Shown here piece after piece: positions 7,690 through 17,629 of a stretch of 64,000 bases of DNA (position 1 is the first letter of the stretch; each line of letters opens with the position of its first letter). The notes beneath the pieces were generated by a model. That model worked only from the letters and a program-made list of their open reading frames with translations, did not search any database and was not told the origin of the DNA. Both the position numbers and the translations under genes were made by a program. The stretch covers positions 157,631-221,630 of the forward strand of contig CAYQBG010000005.1 of assembly GCA_964415675.1 (NCBI GenBank), in the 5' to 3' direction. The stretch is from UBA5336 sp964415675. Lineage in GTDB: Bacteria > Pseudomonadota > Alphaproteobacteria > Caulobacterales > Hyphomonadaceae.

Positions 7690-10097
7690 TGAAATTCACG
7701 CTTTCCTGGCTCCAGGACCACCTGGCAACCAAACTCGACCTTGATAGCCTTCTCGACCTGATGCTCAAGGCGGGGCTGGAGGTCGAACATGTCGACAGTC
7801 CGGCCGAAAAGCTCTCCGCCTTCACCGTCGCCCAGGTGAAGACCGCCGAACCCCATCCCGATGCCGACCGGTTGCGGGTGTGCACTGTCGAGACAGTGGA
7901 CGGGGAAAAGCAAATTGTCTGCGGAGCGCCGAATGCGCGCGCGGGAATGACGGCGATCTATGCCCCGCTGGGGACGTACATTCCCGGCCTAGATTTCGCC
8001 CTCGACAAGAAGCCCCGCAAGATCCGCGGCATTGAGAGCCAGGGCATGCTTTGCTCCACAAAGGAGCTCGAAGCCGGCGAGGATCATGACGGCATTGCCG
8101 ATCTCGACACGCCATTCCCCGTCGGAACGCCGGCAGCCGAAGCGCTCGGCCTCGATGATGCGATGATCGATTTCGAGGTCACACCCAACCGGCCGGACTG
8201 GCTGGGTGTTGCCGGTATTGCACGCGATCTCGCCGCCGCCGGCGCGGGGCGTTTCCAGCACAAGGAGATCAAGCCGGTACCAGGCAGTTTCGACTGCCCG
8301 GTGGACATCGTGATTGATGCGCCCGAGGCTTGCGCCGTCTTCGCCGGGGCCATGGTGCGCAGCGTGAGGAATGGCCCGTCGCCGGACTGGATGCAACAAA
8401 GACTCAAAGCCATCGGGGTCCAGCCCAAATCGCTGCTGGTCGATATCACGAATTATGTCTCATTCGACCGTGCCCGCCCCTTGCACGCTTATGATGCCGC
8501 AAAGCTTCAGGGGGCAGTTCGTGCGCGCCTTGGCAGGCCGGGCGAAACGCTGAACGCTCTTGACGGCAAGACATATGAGATCGGCGAGGCCATGTGCGTC
8601 ATCGCCGATGACAGCGGCGCGATCGGTCTGGGCGGGGTGATGGGCGGGGAAAGCACCGCCGTCAGCGAATCCACCACGGATGTCTTCATCGAGAGCGCCT
8701 GGTTCGATCCCGACCGCACCGCGCGCACGGGCCGCGACACCGGCATCGTTTCAGATGCGCGCTACCGTTTCGAACGCGGCGTCGATCCGACAAGCTGTCT
8801 CGACGGACTAAAACTAGCCTTGCAGCTGATCACCGAATATGGCGGCGGCAAGGCCTCGCACGGGCTGCTGGTCGGTACTCCGCCAGCGCCGGCCGAGAAG
8901 GTGGCGTTCAAGCTCAACGATGTCGAACGCCTGACCGGACTCAAGGTCAAACCTGCCGACATGAAGAAGCGCCTGAAAGATCTCGGCTTTGAAATCGAGG
9001 ATGCAGGAGATGCCTGGTACCTGACGCCGCCGTCCTGGCGTTTCGATATCGCCCAATCGGCCGATCTGGTTGAAGAAATTGCCCGCCTTGTCGGCTATGA
9101 CAAGCTGCCGGTGGCGTCCTTGCCAGCCCTGGCCGGTGCTCGCGGATCGATCCTCACCCCATTGCAGGAACGCGTGCGGGTAGCGCGCCGGGTCATGGCC
9201 ACGCGCGGCTTCCTCGAAGCGGTGACCTGGAGCTTCATGTCACGCTCGGATGCAGCACTGTTTAGCGCCGGCGCTGACAAGACCGACAGCGCGCTGACGA
9301 TTGCCAATCCCGTGGCGAGCGATCTCGACCAGATGCGCCCGACCATCCTTGCCAACCTTGCCCATGCGATCCAGCGCGCCGTCGACCGGGGCGAGCGCGA
9401 AGTGCGCCTGTTCGAGTCCGGGCCTGTCTATCGCGGCGATGGGCCAAGAGACCAGCGCAGCATGGTCGCTGCGCTGGTGCGGCCCGAGCCCCGCCGGCAC
9501 TGGCAGGCAGGCGGCGCGGCTTATGATGCCTATAGCGCCAAGGCCGACCTGTTCGCAGTTCTCGAAGCCATCGGCCAGCCGGTCGAACGCTTTCAGCTTG
9601 CTGACCCACGCGACGGTCACTGGCATCCCGGCCAGGCCGCAAGCCTGAAACTCGGTCCGAAAGTCACCATTGCCCAGTTCGGCGCGCTTCACCCACGCGT
9701 GCTGAAGGCTCTGGATGTCGATGGCCCGCTTTACGGATTCGAACTGAACCTGAACGCCGTCCCCCAAATGAAGGCGCGCAAGATCAAAACCCGCAGCGCC
9801 CTAAATGCCTCCGACCTTACACCGGTCCGGCGCGATCTTGCCTTCCTGGTCGATGAGACCGTTGCGGCCGGCGATATCCTGCGCCTGTGCCGCGGTGCTG
9901 AAAAGGCGCTGATCAGCGATATCCATGTTTTCGATGTCTACAAGGGCGACGGTATCGCGCCCGGTAAGACCTCCATCGCAATTGAAGTCACCCTTCAGCC
10001 TGCGGGCGAAACGCTCAAGGATAAGGATATCGACGCCGTCATGGACAAGCTGGTGACCGCGGTCGCCAAGGGTACCGGGGGTGTTCTGAGGAGTTGA
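7689..10097 (+). CDS. pheT: Phenylalanine-tRNA ligase beta subunit
   Basis: An 802-residue PheT beginning MKFTLSWLQDHL. Domains in order: the EMAP/tRNA-binding OB fold (PHPDADRLRVCTVETVDGEK, about residues 55-75), the B3/B4 editing domain (VTPNRPDWLGVAGIARDLA), B5, the catalytic-like domain (PVASDLDQMRPTILANL) and the C-terminal ferredoxin-fold anticodon-binding domain (PVRRDLAFLVDE to the end). The ATG overlaps the pheS stop; longer upstream starts lie inside pheS and are rejected. B3/B4 clears mischarged Tyr-tRNA-Phe. Confidence 0.97.
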   Translation: MKFTLSWLQDHLATKLDLDSLLDLMLKAGLEVEHVDSPAEKLSAFTVAQVKTAEPHPDADRLRVCTVETVDGEKQIVCGAPNARAGMTAIYAPLGTYIPGLDFALDKKPRKIRGIESQGMLCSTKELEAGEDHDGIADLDTPFPVGTPAAEALGLDDAMIDFEVTPNRPDWLGVAGIARDLAAAGAGRFQHKEIKPVPGSFDCPVDIVIDAPEACAVFAGAMVRSVRNGPSPDWMQQRLKAIGVQPKSLLVDITNYVSFDRARPLHAYDAAKLQGAVRARLGRPGETLNALDGKTYEIGEAMCVIADDSGAIGLGGVMGGESTAVSESTTDVFIESAWFDPDRTARTGRDTGIVSDARYRFERGVDPTSCLDGLKLALQLITEYGGGKASHGLLVGTPPAPAEKVAFKLNDVERLTGLKVKPADMKKRLKDLGFEIEDAGDAWYLTPPSWRFDIAQSADLVEEIARLVGYDKLPVASLPALAGARGSILTPLQERVRVARRVMATRGFLEAVTWSFMSRSDAALFSAGADKTDSALTIANPVASDLDQMRPTILANLAHAIQRAVDRGEREVRLFESGPVYRGDGPRDQRSMVAALVRPEPRRHWQAGGAAYDAYSAKADLFAVLEAIGQPVERFQLADPRDGHWHPGQAASLKLGPKVTIAQFGALHPRVLKALDVDGPLYGFELNLNAVPQMKARKIKTRSALNASDLTPVRRDLAFLVDETVAAGDILRLCRGAEKALISDIHVFDVYKGDGIAPGKTSIAIEVTLQPAGETLKDKDIDAVMDKLVTAVAKGTGGVLRS

Positions 10098-10138
10098 TTC
10101 GGGTGGGGAATTTCTGAACGAATGGAGGGCCACGTGGA

Positions 10139-10984
10139 ATGGCGCAACACAATGGCGTAGCCCACAGCGTCCTGCGGGCAAGGATCTACCATGAGATGGA
10201 ACCCAGGGCGCGTGACCATCCCGGCCTGTCCGCCATCAACGCGATCATCGTCGGACTTGTCCTGCTCAGCCTGCTCGCGCTGGCGATCGAAACCGAGCCC
10301 ACCATTTCGGAGAGCTGGCGGCGGGGTCTTGCGATTTTCAATATCGCGATCATCGCAATCTTCGGCTTCGAGTATCTCATCCGCCTGTGGATTGCGGGAG
10401 AGGATCCACGCTATCGCGGATTCAGCGGTCGGCTGCGTTATGTTTTCACGCCTTATGCGGTCGCCGATCTCGTCGCCTTCCTGCCGGAGATGCTGTTCCT
10501 GATCTATGCTCAGGGCGACAGCGAGCAGACACTGATGATGCTTCGCGTCCTCAGACTGTTCCGTCTTGTCAAGATCGCCCGCTGCGTACCGGCCTTCGAC
10601 ATTCTCGGAGCCGCCATGCGCAGGGCCGGCAGCCAGTTGCTGACCACGCTCGCCGTAGCGCTCGCGCTTGTCTACATTTCCGCTGTCGCGCTGTATTTCA
10701 TCGAGGGGATCGGACAGGGCCGGGCCGAGTTCGGCTCGATCCCGCGCGCGGTCTGGTGGGCTATTGCGACGCTGACCACGGTGGGCTACGGCGATGTCTA
10801 TCCAGTCACCACACTCGGGCGCATGGCCGCCTCCATCATCGCGCTGGCCGGCATCGGCGTAGTCGCCCTGCCTGCCGGGGTATTCGCAAGCGCATTCTCC
10901 GATGAATTACGAGAACGCGATCAGGAAACGGCGGCCAGGAAAGCGGCCGCGACACTTGGCCATTCTGTCGATGAACCGGACTAA
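10139..10984 (+). CDS. Voltage-gated-type potassium channel
   Basis: A 281-residue six-helix cation channel. Hydrophobic segments lie at about 35-55, 68-90, 100-125, 165-190 and 228-250. An S4-like helix LRVLRLFRLVKIAR (about 137-150) has Arg/Lys every third position. The pore helix and K+ selectivity filter TVGYGDVYP sit at residues 214-222. GGAGG lies 10 bases before the ATG. This is the compact prokaryotic Kv layout with only a short cytoplasmic tail (ELRERDQETAARKAA) and no RCK or cyclic-nucleotide domain. Likely role: K+ conductance at the inner membrane. Confidence 0.9.
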   Translation: MAQHNGVAHSVLRARIYHEMEPRARDHPGLSAINAIIVGLVLLSLLALAIETEPTISESWRRGLAIFNIAIIAIFGFEYLIRLWIAGEDPRYRGFSGRLRYVFTPYAVADLVAFLPEMLFLIYAQGDSEQTLMMLRVLRLFRLVKIARCVPAFDILGAAMRRAGSQLLTTLAVALALVYISAVALYFIEGIGQGRAEFGSIPRAVWWAIATLTTVGYGDVYPVTTLGRMAASIIALAGIGVVALPAGVFASAFSDELRERDQETAARKAAATLGHSVDEPD

Positions 10985-11102
10985 CCAACCGGCGCGCCGG
11001 GTTTGGGCTTTCAGATTCTCCACTTCTTCTTGCATCCCCCTGCCGCGCTGGCCTAAACGAAGGCAAAGCTGGTCCTGGCCAGGGCAGGGGGACATTGCGA
11101 GC

Positions 11103-12758
11103 ATGGCAAATCGCGCACCTCATGAGGGTGACCAGAACGATCCTTTCGGCGCCGCACGCTCGATCCTGCCTTGGCTAGGGGATCCTGCGCGGTCATTGCG
11201 CCTGACCCGCCCGCGGGACGTGTCGCCTCGGACAGAAATGATCGGGCTCTGCCTGATCGCCTGTCTCGCCATTCTACTGCGCGTCACCACTCTGGCCGCC
11301 GATTCGTTGTGGATCGATGAAGGTTACACACTGGCTGCCGCGCAACTGCCGCTCACCACGATGTGGACAGTCCCTTTCGATACGCACCCGCCTTTGCATT
11401 TCACATTTGTGAAGCTGTTTTCCTGGATCGCCAATCCGGAGTGGGCCGTTCGCCTTCCCTCGGTCCTGTTCGGCCTGGCAACCCTGGTCCCACTTTACCT
11501 GATGGCCCGCCGCCAGATCGGAAATCTCGGCGCGCTGGTGACAATTGCAGTCTGGGCGCTGTCCTATACGCAGCTCGTCTATGCCAATAATGGCCGGAAT
11601 TATACAGAGCTGCTCTTCTTCCTGGTCCTGGCGCTCCACGCTCTCATCATCCTTGCCGAAAGGCTGGCATCTGGCGACGTACTTGGCTCATCGGGCATCG
11701 CGAAATGGGGGGCAGTCTATATGATTGGCGCACTCGGCGCGCTTTATACCCACAATACCGCCATTCTTTATCTTTTCGCGATCAATGCCACGCTGTGCGT
11801 CTGGCACCTCATCAATGCCCCACGCGCCATCATTCCCTTTGCGCTGCGGCTAGCAGCCCTGAATGCACTGGCAATTCTGCTCTGGCTGCCCTGGCTGGCC
11901 GTCATGCTGACCGCGACCGGCGGGTTTAACTGGCTGGTGCAGAAATCCATCCCCGAGGCAATCTTCACGCTGGCCGCAACAGTTGGCCCCAATGATATGC
12001 CGGGCCTTGTGGCGCTCGTCTTTTTCGGCGCGCTCGCGGTCGGCTGGGCACTGGTTGTCCTGCGCGCCAGCCTTGTTAATCTCCTTATCGCCTTTCACTT
12101 GATCCTATACCCCGCCTTCATCTGGCTCATCGGCTTTGTCTATGTGCCTGTCTTCATGGAACGGATCATATTGATGGCCACTCTCGGCGCCGCGCTCGCC
12201 ATCGGGGTCCTGGCGGCAAAGGCTCGCCTCTTGGCGCTCGGCCCCGGCCTTGCCGGCCTTGCTCTTGCCGCAACCTTCGCCTCAGCACTGGCCTATCAAT
12301 ATCGCGGCGACACGGCCGAAAATCTTGGCGCACACCTTGTCCAGGACTGGCGCGAGGCCATCGCCGAAAGCGAGGCCCGCATGGTCGGCGATGCTGCAAT
12401 CGGTTTTACCATATGCGACACCTTCTCCTGGCCCGTCGCGGCCACTTATGCCGATAAGGGCAAAGTCTATGTCCATCGCCCGCAGGCTTATTGGGACATC
12501 AGTATGGAGGACTGGCTAGGCTTTTACGGTCAGCCCGTGAATGTCCGTCTCGACACCTCGCTTGACGGCATTACTGGCCCGACACGTACGCCCGCCGACC
12601 TGTACAAGGACTATTCGCGCATGGTCTTCCTTCAGAAAGACATCTATTGTCAGGGCGCTGAGGCTGACCAGATCCATTCCGAACTAATCGGCGCCGGCTT
12701 TCGCAAGGCCGAAAGCAGGGATTATCGCGGCCTCAGCGCGCATCATTATCTGCGCTGA
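11103..12758 (+). CDS. GT39/ArnT-like polytopic membrane glycosyltransferase
   Basis: A 551-residue protein with about ten hydrophobic segments from residue 42 onward. The first periplasmic loop contains DSLWIDEGYTLAAAQ followed by FDTHPPLHF, the acidic D-E motif and HPPL of GT-C enzymes in the PMT/ArnT (GT39) clan, which use polyprenyl-phosphate sugars. The C-terminal 150 residues are soluble (VQDWREAIAESEARMVGDAA onward). The frame is open 201 bases further upstream, over the K+ channel gene, but the ATG at 11103 gives a normal N terminus. Acceptor and sugar are unknown. Confidence 0.75.
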   Translation: MANRAPHEGDQNDPFGAARSILPWLGDPARSLRLTRPRDVSPRTEMIGLCLIACLAILLRVTTLAADSLWIDEGYTLAAAQLPLTTMWTVPFDTHPPLHFTFVKLFSWIANPEWAVRLPSVLFGLATLVPLYLMARRQIGNLGALVTIAVWALSYTQLVYANNGRNYTELLFFLVLALHALIILAERLASGDVLGSSGIAKWGAVYMIGALGALYTHNTAILYLFAINATLCVWHLINAPRAIIPFALRLAALNALAILLWLPWLAVMLTATGGFNWLVQKSIPEAIFTLAATVGPNDMPGLVALVFFGALAVGWALVVLRASLVNLLIAFHLILYPAFIWLIGFVYVPVFMERIILMATLGAALAIGVLAAKARLLALGPGLAGLALAATFASALAYQYRGDTAENLGAHLVQDWREAIAESEARMVGDAAIGFTICDTFSWPVAATYADKGKVYVHRPQAYWDISMEDWLGFYGQPVNVRLDTSLDGITGPTRTPADLYKDYSRMVFLQKDIYCQGAEADQIHSELIGAGFRKAESRDYRGLSAHHYLR

Positions 12759-12774
12759 GAACCCGGGGCGGAGC

Positions 12775-14274
12775 TTATTCACCCGGCCCGTCCATGGCGA
12801 GTATAATCTGAGCATAGCCACGCGCGAGCCGTCCCATATTCTCGACCGAGATCCGCTCATTGGTGCCGTGGAAGCCGGTGAGATCCTGCGGCGACATGAC
12901 GGCCGGCGCGAACCGGTAGACATTGTCCGTGATCGCTGTGGCGTAGCGCCCGTCTGTCGCTCCAAGCACAAGCCCCGGTGCGGCCGGGGCGCCATTGCCG
13001 GCCTCCCGCGCCACCGACGCCAGCACCGCGTAGGCGCGATTATCGGTCGGCGAGACTGGCGAGGCCCCTGTACCTCGTATGCCTGAGCGGCCCTTTTCGA
13101 TCTCGATCCCGGGAATGTCGCCCGTGACCCTTTGGATATGATTAAAAATATCCTCTTCGGTGTCATTTGGATGAATGCGAAAATTGACGATTGCAGTGGC
13201 CCTCTGGGCAAGGACATTCTCCTTGGCAGACCCGACCAGCATGGTGGGCGCCGTCGTCGTCCGGATCATCGCATTGGCCGCAGCAATGTCAGCCATCTGT
13301 CCCTCGACCATGCCCTGGAAAAGCCAGAGATTGGCGAACGCCATGCGCGACATGAACGGCATGTCCGGCGCTGAAGCACGGAACAGGTCGGACACTGGTG
13401 GTCGCGAAAAATCGGCCGGCATCTGGTTCTCGTCGAGTGCGACCAATGCCCGCGACAGGCGCACGACCGCGCTGTTACGCGGCGGGGTAGAGGAGTGCCC
13501 GCCCTCGGCAACCGCCGTAATCTCGAAAGTGACATAGCCTTTCTCGGCAATTCCGATGAAACCCATTGGCGCTCCGGTAAGGGGCGAAGGGTCCACGATC
13601 ATGAAGCCCTCATCCAGCGCCATAACAGGCTCGACCCCACGACTTTTTAGGAGTTCTACCCCCGCCGCCGCGCCTGAACCCGAAACCTCCTCGTCATGGC
13701 CAAAGAGGAAATGGACCGTGCGACGTGGCTGGAACCCTTCGCGGGCGAGCCCTTCGGCCGCCTCCATCAGCGCGACCATGGAGCCTTTGTCATCGATTGC
13801 GCCGCGCCCGTAGACATAGCCGTCAATGATCTCGCCACCAAAAGGCGCGCCGGTCCAGTCGTCTTCGGTCCCGATATTGACCGGCACGACATCCTGGTGT
13901 GCCATCAGCAGTAGCGGCTTCAGCGTCTCGTCGCTGCCCTGCCAGGTATAGATCAGCGTATAGTCGGCGACCGTCTCCCGGCGCATGGCGCCATGCGCCT
14001 CCGGATAGGTCGCTTCAAGCCAGTCATGCAGTTCCAGCCATGGACCCTCATTGCCCGGCCGGGGGTCGCCCGGCGCGACCGTGATCGTACGTATCTGGAG
14101 GGCCTGCGATAGTCGCTCAGCGGCCTCCCCGGCGCTGAAGGCAGGCGGCTCGGGCAATTCCACGGCAGCGGTGTCGATCGCTCCGCCATAAGTGAATGTC
14201 CGGTAAAGAACCGCCCCTGCGATCACCAGGAACACTGCCAGAACGATCAGCAACAGGTTACGGATCATCCGCAT
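12775..14274 (-). CDS. M20-family metallopeptidase, membrane-anchored
   Basis: A 499-residue protein. The ATG at 14274 follows GGAGG by seven bases and gives an N-terminal membrane anchor (MIRNLLLIVLAVFLVIAGAV). The M20 fold shows the metal-site motifs LLLMAHQDVVPV, GRGAIDDKGSMVALMEA, FLFGHDEEVSGSGAA and a C-terminal FHGTNERISVE. The dimerisation lid begins near EGGHSSTPP. It most resembles PM20D1-type carboxypeptidases, which cleave or form N-acyl amino acids. The catalytic domain should lie outside the cytoplasm. Substrate not predicted. Confidence 0.88.
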   Translation of the reverse strand: MRMIRNLLLIVLAVFLVIAGAVLYRTFTYGGAIDTAAVELPEPPAFSAGEAAERLSQALQIRTITVAPGDPRPGNEGPWLELHDWLEATYPEAHGAMRRETVADYTLIYTWQGSDETLKPLLLMAHQDVVPVNIGTEDDWTGAPFGGEIIDGYVYGRGAIDDKGSMVALMEAAEGLAREGFQPRRTVHFLFGHDEEVSGSGAAAGVELLKSRGVEPVMALDEGFMIVDPSPLTGAPMGFIGIAEKGYVTFEITAVAEGGHSSTPPRNSAVVRLSRALVALDENQMPADFSRPPVSDLFRASAPDMPFMSRMAFANLWLFQGMVEGQMADIAAANAMIRTTTAPTMLVGSAKENVLAQRATAIVNFRIHPNDTEEDIFNHIQRVTGDIPGIEIEKGRSGIRGTGASPVSPTDNRAYAVLASVAREAGNGAPAAPGLVLGATDGRYATAITDNVYRFAPAVMSPQDLTGFHGTNERISVENMGRLARGYAQIILAMDGPGE

Positions 14275-14421
14275 GCCTTTTCCTCCCCTTGTATATCTCG
14301 ACTTCAGGCACTTTGCCCGCACCCCCGCCAGTCCGCAAGCGCGGGGATGATCCAGCTGGCGCACAGCGGCGATCAGCGTGCAATTGGGGCCAGTTTATCA
14401 AATTCCCGAGTCGCCCCGGCT

Positions 14422-15438
14422 TTATCCGGAATTGTGCACGGCCCTGAGCATTGGGCCGTAGCCGGAGCTGCCAAGCCATTCGAGCTGCGCCTGCCTCGAA
14501 GCTTCATTGATGGCCAGCTGCGGCTTTAAGCGCGGATGAGCGGCGCGGCGGAGCGGGCGCATGCCGGCCGGCATGGCGATGATTTCGGCTATGGCGTGTG
14601 GCACGTCCATCGGATCGGTCGACTGGTCAGGATTGCTCTGGGCGCCCATCCGCTCAACAAAGGCAGGATAACCCGCTTTCAGATCGTCCGGCAGCCTTGC
14701 AAGAAGCTCGGCGGTATAGCCGTCGCCATTTTCCCAGATCTGCGTCGGGTAACCGCCCGGCTGGATGACCGTGACCTCGATACCGCGGGGGGCGAGTTCA
14801 TAGGCCATCTGCTCGCTCAGGGCCTCAAGCGCGAACTTAGTGCCTGAATAGGCGCCGAGGCCTGGGATCAACACCCGGCCGAGCTGTGAGCTGACATTGA
14901 AGATGAGACCTTTTCCGGCCGCACGCATGGCCGGCAGCACCGCACGCGCCATGCGCTGGCAGCCGAAGACGTTCGTGTCGAACATCTTCTGCATCGCCGC
15001 CATATCCTGAAGCTCGACCGGCCCGGACAGGGCAATCCCGGCATTATTGATGAGCACATCGAGCGCACCACCAGCCATCATTTCGGCCTGGCGGACGCCG
15101 GCGGCAACCTCTTCGTCGGAGGTAACATCAATAGCGATCACTTCAATATCGAGCTTGTCGCGCTGGGCCAGCTCGCGCAACTCCTCCGCCTCCGGACGAG
15201 GCAGGTTGCGCATGGTGGCAAAGACCTTGGCACCGCGCCGGGCATAAAGTTCCGCGCCAAGGCGCCCGAAGCCCGACGAGCAACCGGTGATCAGAATGGA
15301 TGTGGCGGAAAGGTCGGGCATTGTCTCGCCGTCCCCGCTCTGGGCCGCTGCGGCTCCTGCACCCGCGCTGGCAAGGCCCGCCAGCGCCGCGGCCGCCGTC
15401 ATCATTTCCCGCCTGGAGGGATCAACCGTTTCCGTCAT
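14422..15438 (-). CDS. Short-chain dehydrogenase/reductase with Tat signal
   Basis: A 338-residue SDR. The Rossmann motif is ILITGCSSGFGRLGAELYAR, followed by NNAGIALSGPVE, the catalytic Ser in FNVSSQLGR and the catalytic pair YSGTK. Ahead of the domain is an N-terminal extension SRREMMTAAAALAGLA with a twin-arginine motif, a weakly hydrophobic Ala-rich stretch and AAAAQ, which looks like a Tat signal peptide. SDRs are normally cytoplasmic, so export of a cofactor-loaded SDR is unusual. If the signal is not functional, translation from the internal Met (MPDLSATSILITG) would give an ordinary SDR. Substrate unknown. Confidence 0.85.
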   Translation of the reverse strand: MTETVDPSRREMMTAAAALAGLASAGAGAAAAQSGDGETMPDLSATSILITGCSSGFGRLGAELYARRGAKVFATMRNLPRPEAEELRELAQRDKLDIEVIAIDVTSDEEVAAGVRQAEMMAGGALDVLINNAGIALSGPVELQDMAAMQKMFDTNVFGCQRMARAVLPAMRAAGKGLIFNVSSQLGRVLIPGLGAYSGTKFALEALSEQMAYELAPRGIEVTVIQPGGYPTQIWENGDGYTAELLARLPDDLKAGYPAFVERMGAQSNPDQSTDPMDVPHAIAEIIAMPAGMRPLRRAAHPRLKPQLAINEASRQAQLEWLGSSGYGPMLRAVHNSG

Positions 15439-15520
15439 GATTGGGTCTTCCTTTTCCTGCTGATTGCATTCTTCGCGCAGATGCTCGTCCCGGTCCCATC
15501 ATTGTCAAGCCGAAGGTCGG

Positions 15521-16006
15521 TCAGAACACCCCCATGGCGAGCCCGGCGCCCAGCGCGGCGCCAAGCTCGTGGCATTTGGCAAGGTCAGCATCCGCAATTG
15601 TCTTTTCGCCAAGGATTTCCTCCGGCGTCTGCGCATGAGTGCAGACGATCAGCGGTTCCTGGACCTGTTTCAAACGCCATCCCTTAGCGATGCGGGCCGC
15701 CTGGCGCGCCGCATTCTCCCCGTCCGAGCCGGCACAGACCATCAAGCCGTAGGCGCGTCCCTCGATCTTTCCCAGCACCGGATAATAGCACCGGTCGAAG
15801 AACTCCTTCATCGACCCCGAAATCGCTGCAAGGTTTTCCGGCATGGCGAAGAGATAGCCTTCGGCGCCGAGCAGGTCGTCCGGCCCCGTCTCATCGGCGA
15901 ATTTCACCCGGGTTTCGATTTCCTCCCGGGCCGCCCCGGCTGCGGCTTCGACCATCTGACCGGTGCCGCCCGTGCGCGTGTGATAGACAATGAGCAGTTT
16001 CGACAT
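15521..16006 (-). CDS. Flavodoxin/NAD(P)H-dependent oxidoreductase family protein
   Basis: A 161-residue flavodoxin-fold protein. It starts MSKLLIVYHTRTGGTGQM, where the (H)TRTGGT loop is the FMN-phosphate-binding P-loop. A second flavin loop is seen at AMPENLAAISGSMKEFFDRC, typical of WrbA/NADPH-dependent FMN reductase-like enzymes. Length fits a single domain. It is divergent from mmsA, with about 120 bases between the starts. The redox partner is not evident. Confidence 0.8.
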   Translation of the reverse strand: MSKLLIVYHTRTGGTGQMVEAAAGAAREEIETRVKFADETGPDDLLGAEGYLFAMPENLAAISGSMKEFFDRCYYPVLGKIEGRAYGLMVCAGSDGENAARQAARIAKGWRLKQVQEPLIVCTHAQTPEEILGEKTIADADLAKCHELGAALGAGLAMGVF

Positions 16007-16128
16007 GCCTGTAACATAATCCAGTGTGTCGGACTTGTCCCGGGTCGGCCACCTTGCCCGTCCCTGCCAGCGCGTATAGGCCTGTCATCAAAAGAATTCC
16101 GAATGAAAGCCGACATTGGAGGACGCCC

Positions 16129-17625
16129 ATGCGCGAGGTACATCATTTCATCAATGGCGCTGAGGTAAAGGGCGCATCCGGCCGCCTTGGCGACATCTTC
16201 AATCCGAACACCGGCGAGGTGCAGGCAAGGGTTGCGCTGGCGACGCCGGATGAGCTGAATGGCGCTGCCGAGGCCGCTGCCAATGCCTTCCCCGGCTGGT
16301 CTGCGACCAATCCGCAGCGGCGCGCCCGCGTGATGTTCGAGTTCAAGCGCCTGCTTGAGGCGAACATGGACGAGCTGGCCGAGCTCTTGTCATCCGAGCA
16401 TGGCAAGGTAGTCGCCGATTCGCGCGGCGACGTTCAGCGCGGCATTGATGTGGTCGAGTTTGCCTGTGGCATCCCGCATCTTCAGAAAGGCGAGTATACC
16501 GATGGCGCCGGACCCGGCATTGACGTGTTTTCCATGCGCCAGCCGCTGGGCGTGTGTGCGGGCATCACTCCGTTCAATTTCCCGGCCATGATCCCATGTT
16601 GGATGGCGACGGTTGCCATCGCCTGCGGAAACACATTCATCCTGAAGCCGTCCGAGAAGGATCCGTCCGTGCCAGTGCGCCTTGGCGAACTGATGCTCGA
16701 AGCCGGCGCGCCCGAAGGCGTCCTCAATGTCGTCAATGGCGACAAGGTTGCTGTTGATGCGATCCTAGAACATCCGGAAATCCGCGCGGTCAGCTTTGTC
16801 GGCTCCTCCGATATAGCTCAATATGTCTATTCGAAAGGCACCGCGCATGGAAAGCGTGTGCAGGCCATGGGCGGGGCGAAGAACCATGGCATCATCCTGC
16901 CTGATGCCAACATGGAACAGGCGGTGAAGGACATTGTCGGTGCGGCCTATGGCTCAGCTGGCGAGCGCTGCATGGCCCTGCCCGTGGCCGTCACGGTGGG
17001 GGAAAAGACCGGCGACGAATTTGTCGAACGGATGAGCGAGGCGGCGCGCGCGCTCAAGGTTGGCGTTTCGACCGATCCCGAGGCCCATTACGGCCCGGTC
17101 GTGACCGCCGCACACCGCACGCGCATCGGGGATTATATCCAGATGGGCGTCAATGAAGGCGCAGAACTCGTGCTGGATGGACGCGGTCACACGCTACAGG
17201 GCCATGAGAACGGTTTTTTCATCGGCCCGTCCCTGTTCGACCGGGTCACACCCGACATGACAAGCTATACGGATGAGATTTTTGGACCAGTCCTGCAGGT
17301 TCTGCGGACAGAAACGCTGGAAGAGGCTGCTGCGCTTCCCTCCAACCATCAATATGGCAATGGCGTGGCGATCTTCACCCAGAATGGCCGCGCCGCGCGC
17401 GAATTCGCTGCGCAGGTAAATGTCGGTATGGTCGGCATCAACGTTCCGATCCCGGTGCCGGTATCCTATCATACGTTTGGCGGCTGGAAGCGCTCGGCCT
17501 TTGGCGACACCAACCAGCACGGCCCTGAAGGCGTGCGCTTCTGGACCAAGATCAAGACCGTGACGCAGCGCTGGCCCGAAGGCGATATCGGCGACCAGGC
17601 CTTCGTCATCCCGACGATGGGGTAG
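16129..17625 (+). CDS. mmsA: Methylmalonate-semialdehyde dehydrogenase (CoA-acylating)
   Basis: A 498-residue aldehyde dehydrogenase with the MmsA variants: GITPFNFPAMIPCWM, catalytic Cys in GSAGERCMALPVAV, and the C-terminal VGINVPIPVPVSYHTFGGWK. MmsA oxidises methylmalonate or malonate semialdehyde to propionyl- or acetyl-CoA with NAD+ and CoA in valine and inositol breakdown. The ATG at 16129 follows TTGGAGGACGCCC. mmsB, the preceding pathway step, starts four bases after the stop, confirming the role in valine catabolism. Confidence 0.94.
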   Translation: MREVHHFINGAEVKGASGRLGDIFNPNTGEVQARVALATPDELNGAAEAAANAFPGWSATNPQRRARVMFEFKRLLEANMDELAELLSSEHGKVVADSRGDVQRGIDVVEFACGIPHLQKGEYTDGAGPGIDVFSMRQPLGVCAGITPFNFPAMIPCWMATVAIACGNTFILKPSEKDPSVPVRLGELMLEAGAPEGVLNVVNGDKVAVDAILEHPEIRAVSFVGSSDIAQYVYSKGTAHGKRVQAMGGAKNHGIILPDANMEQAVKDIVGAAYGSAGERCMALPVAVTVGEKTGDEFVERMSEAARALKVGVSTDPEAHYGPVVTAAHRTRIGDYIQMGVNEGAELVLDGRGHTLQGHENGFFIGPSLFDRVTPDMTSYTDEIFGPVLQVLRTETLEEAAALPSNHQYGNGVAIFTQNGRAAREFAAQVNVGMVGINVPIPVPVSYHTFGGWKRSAFGDTNQHGPEGVRFWTKIKTVTQRWPEGDIGDQAFVIPTMG

Positions 17626-17629
17626 CAAT

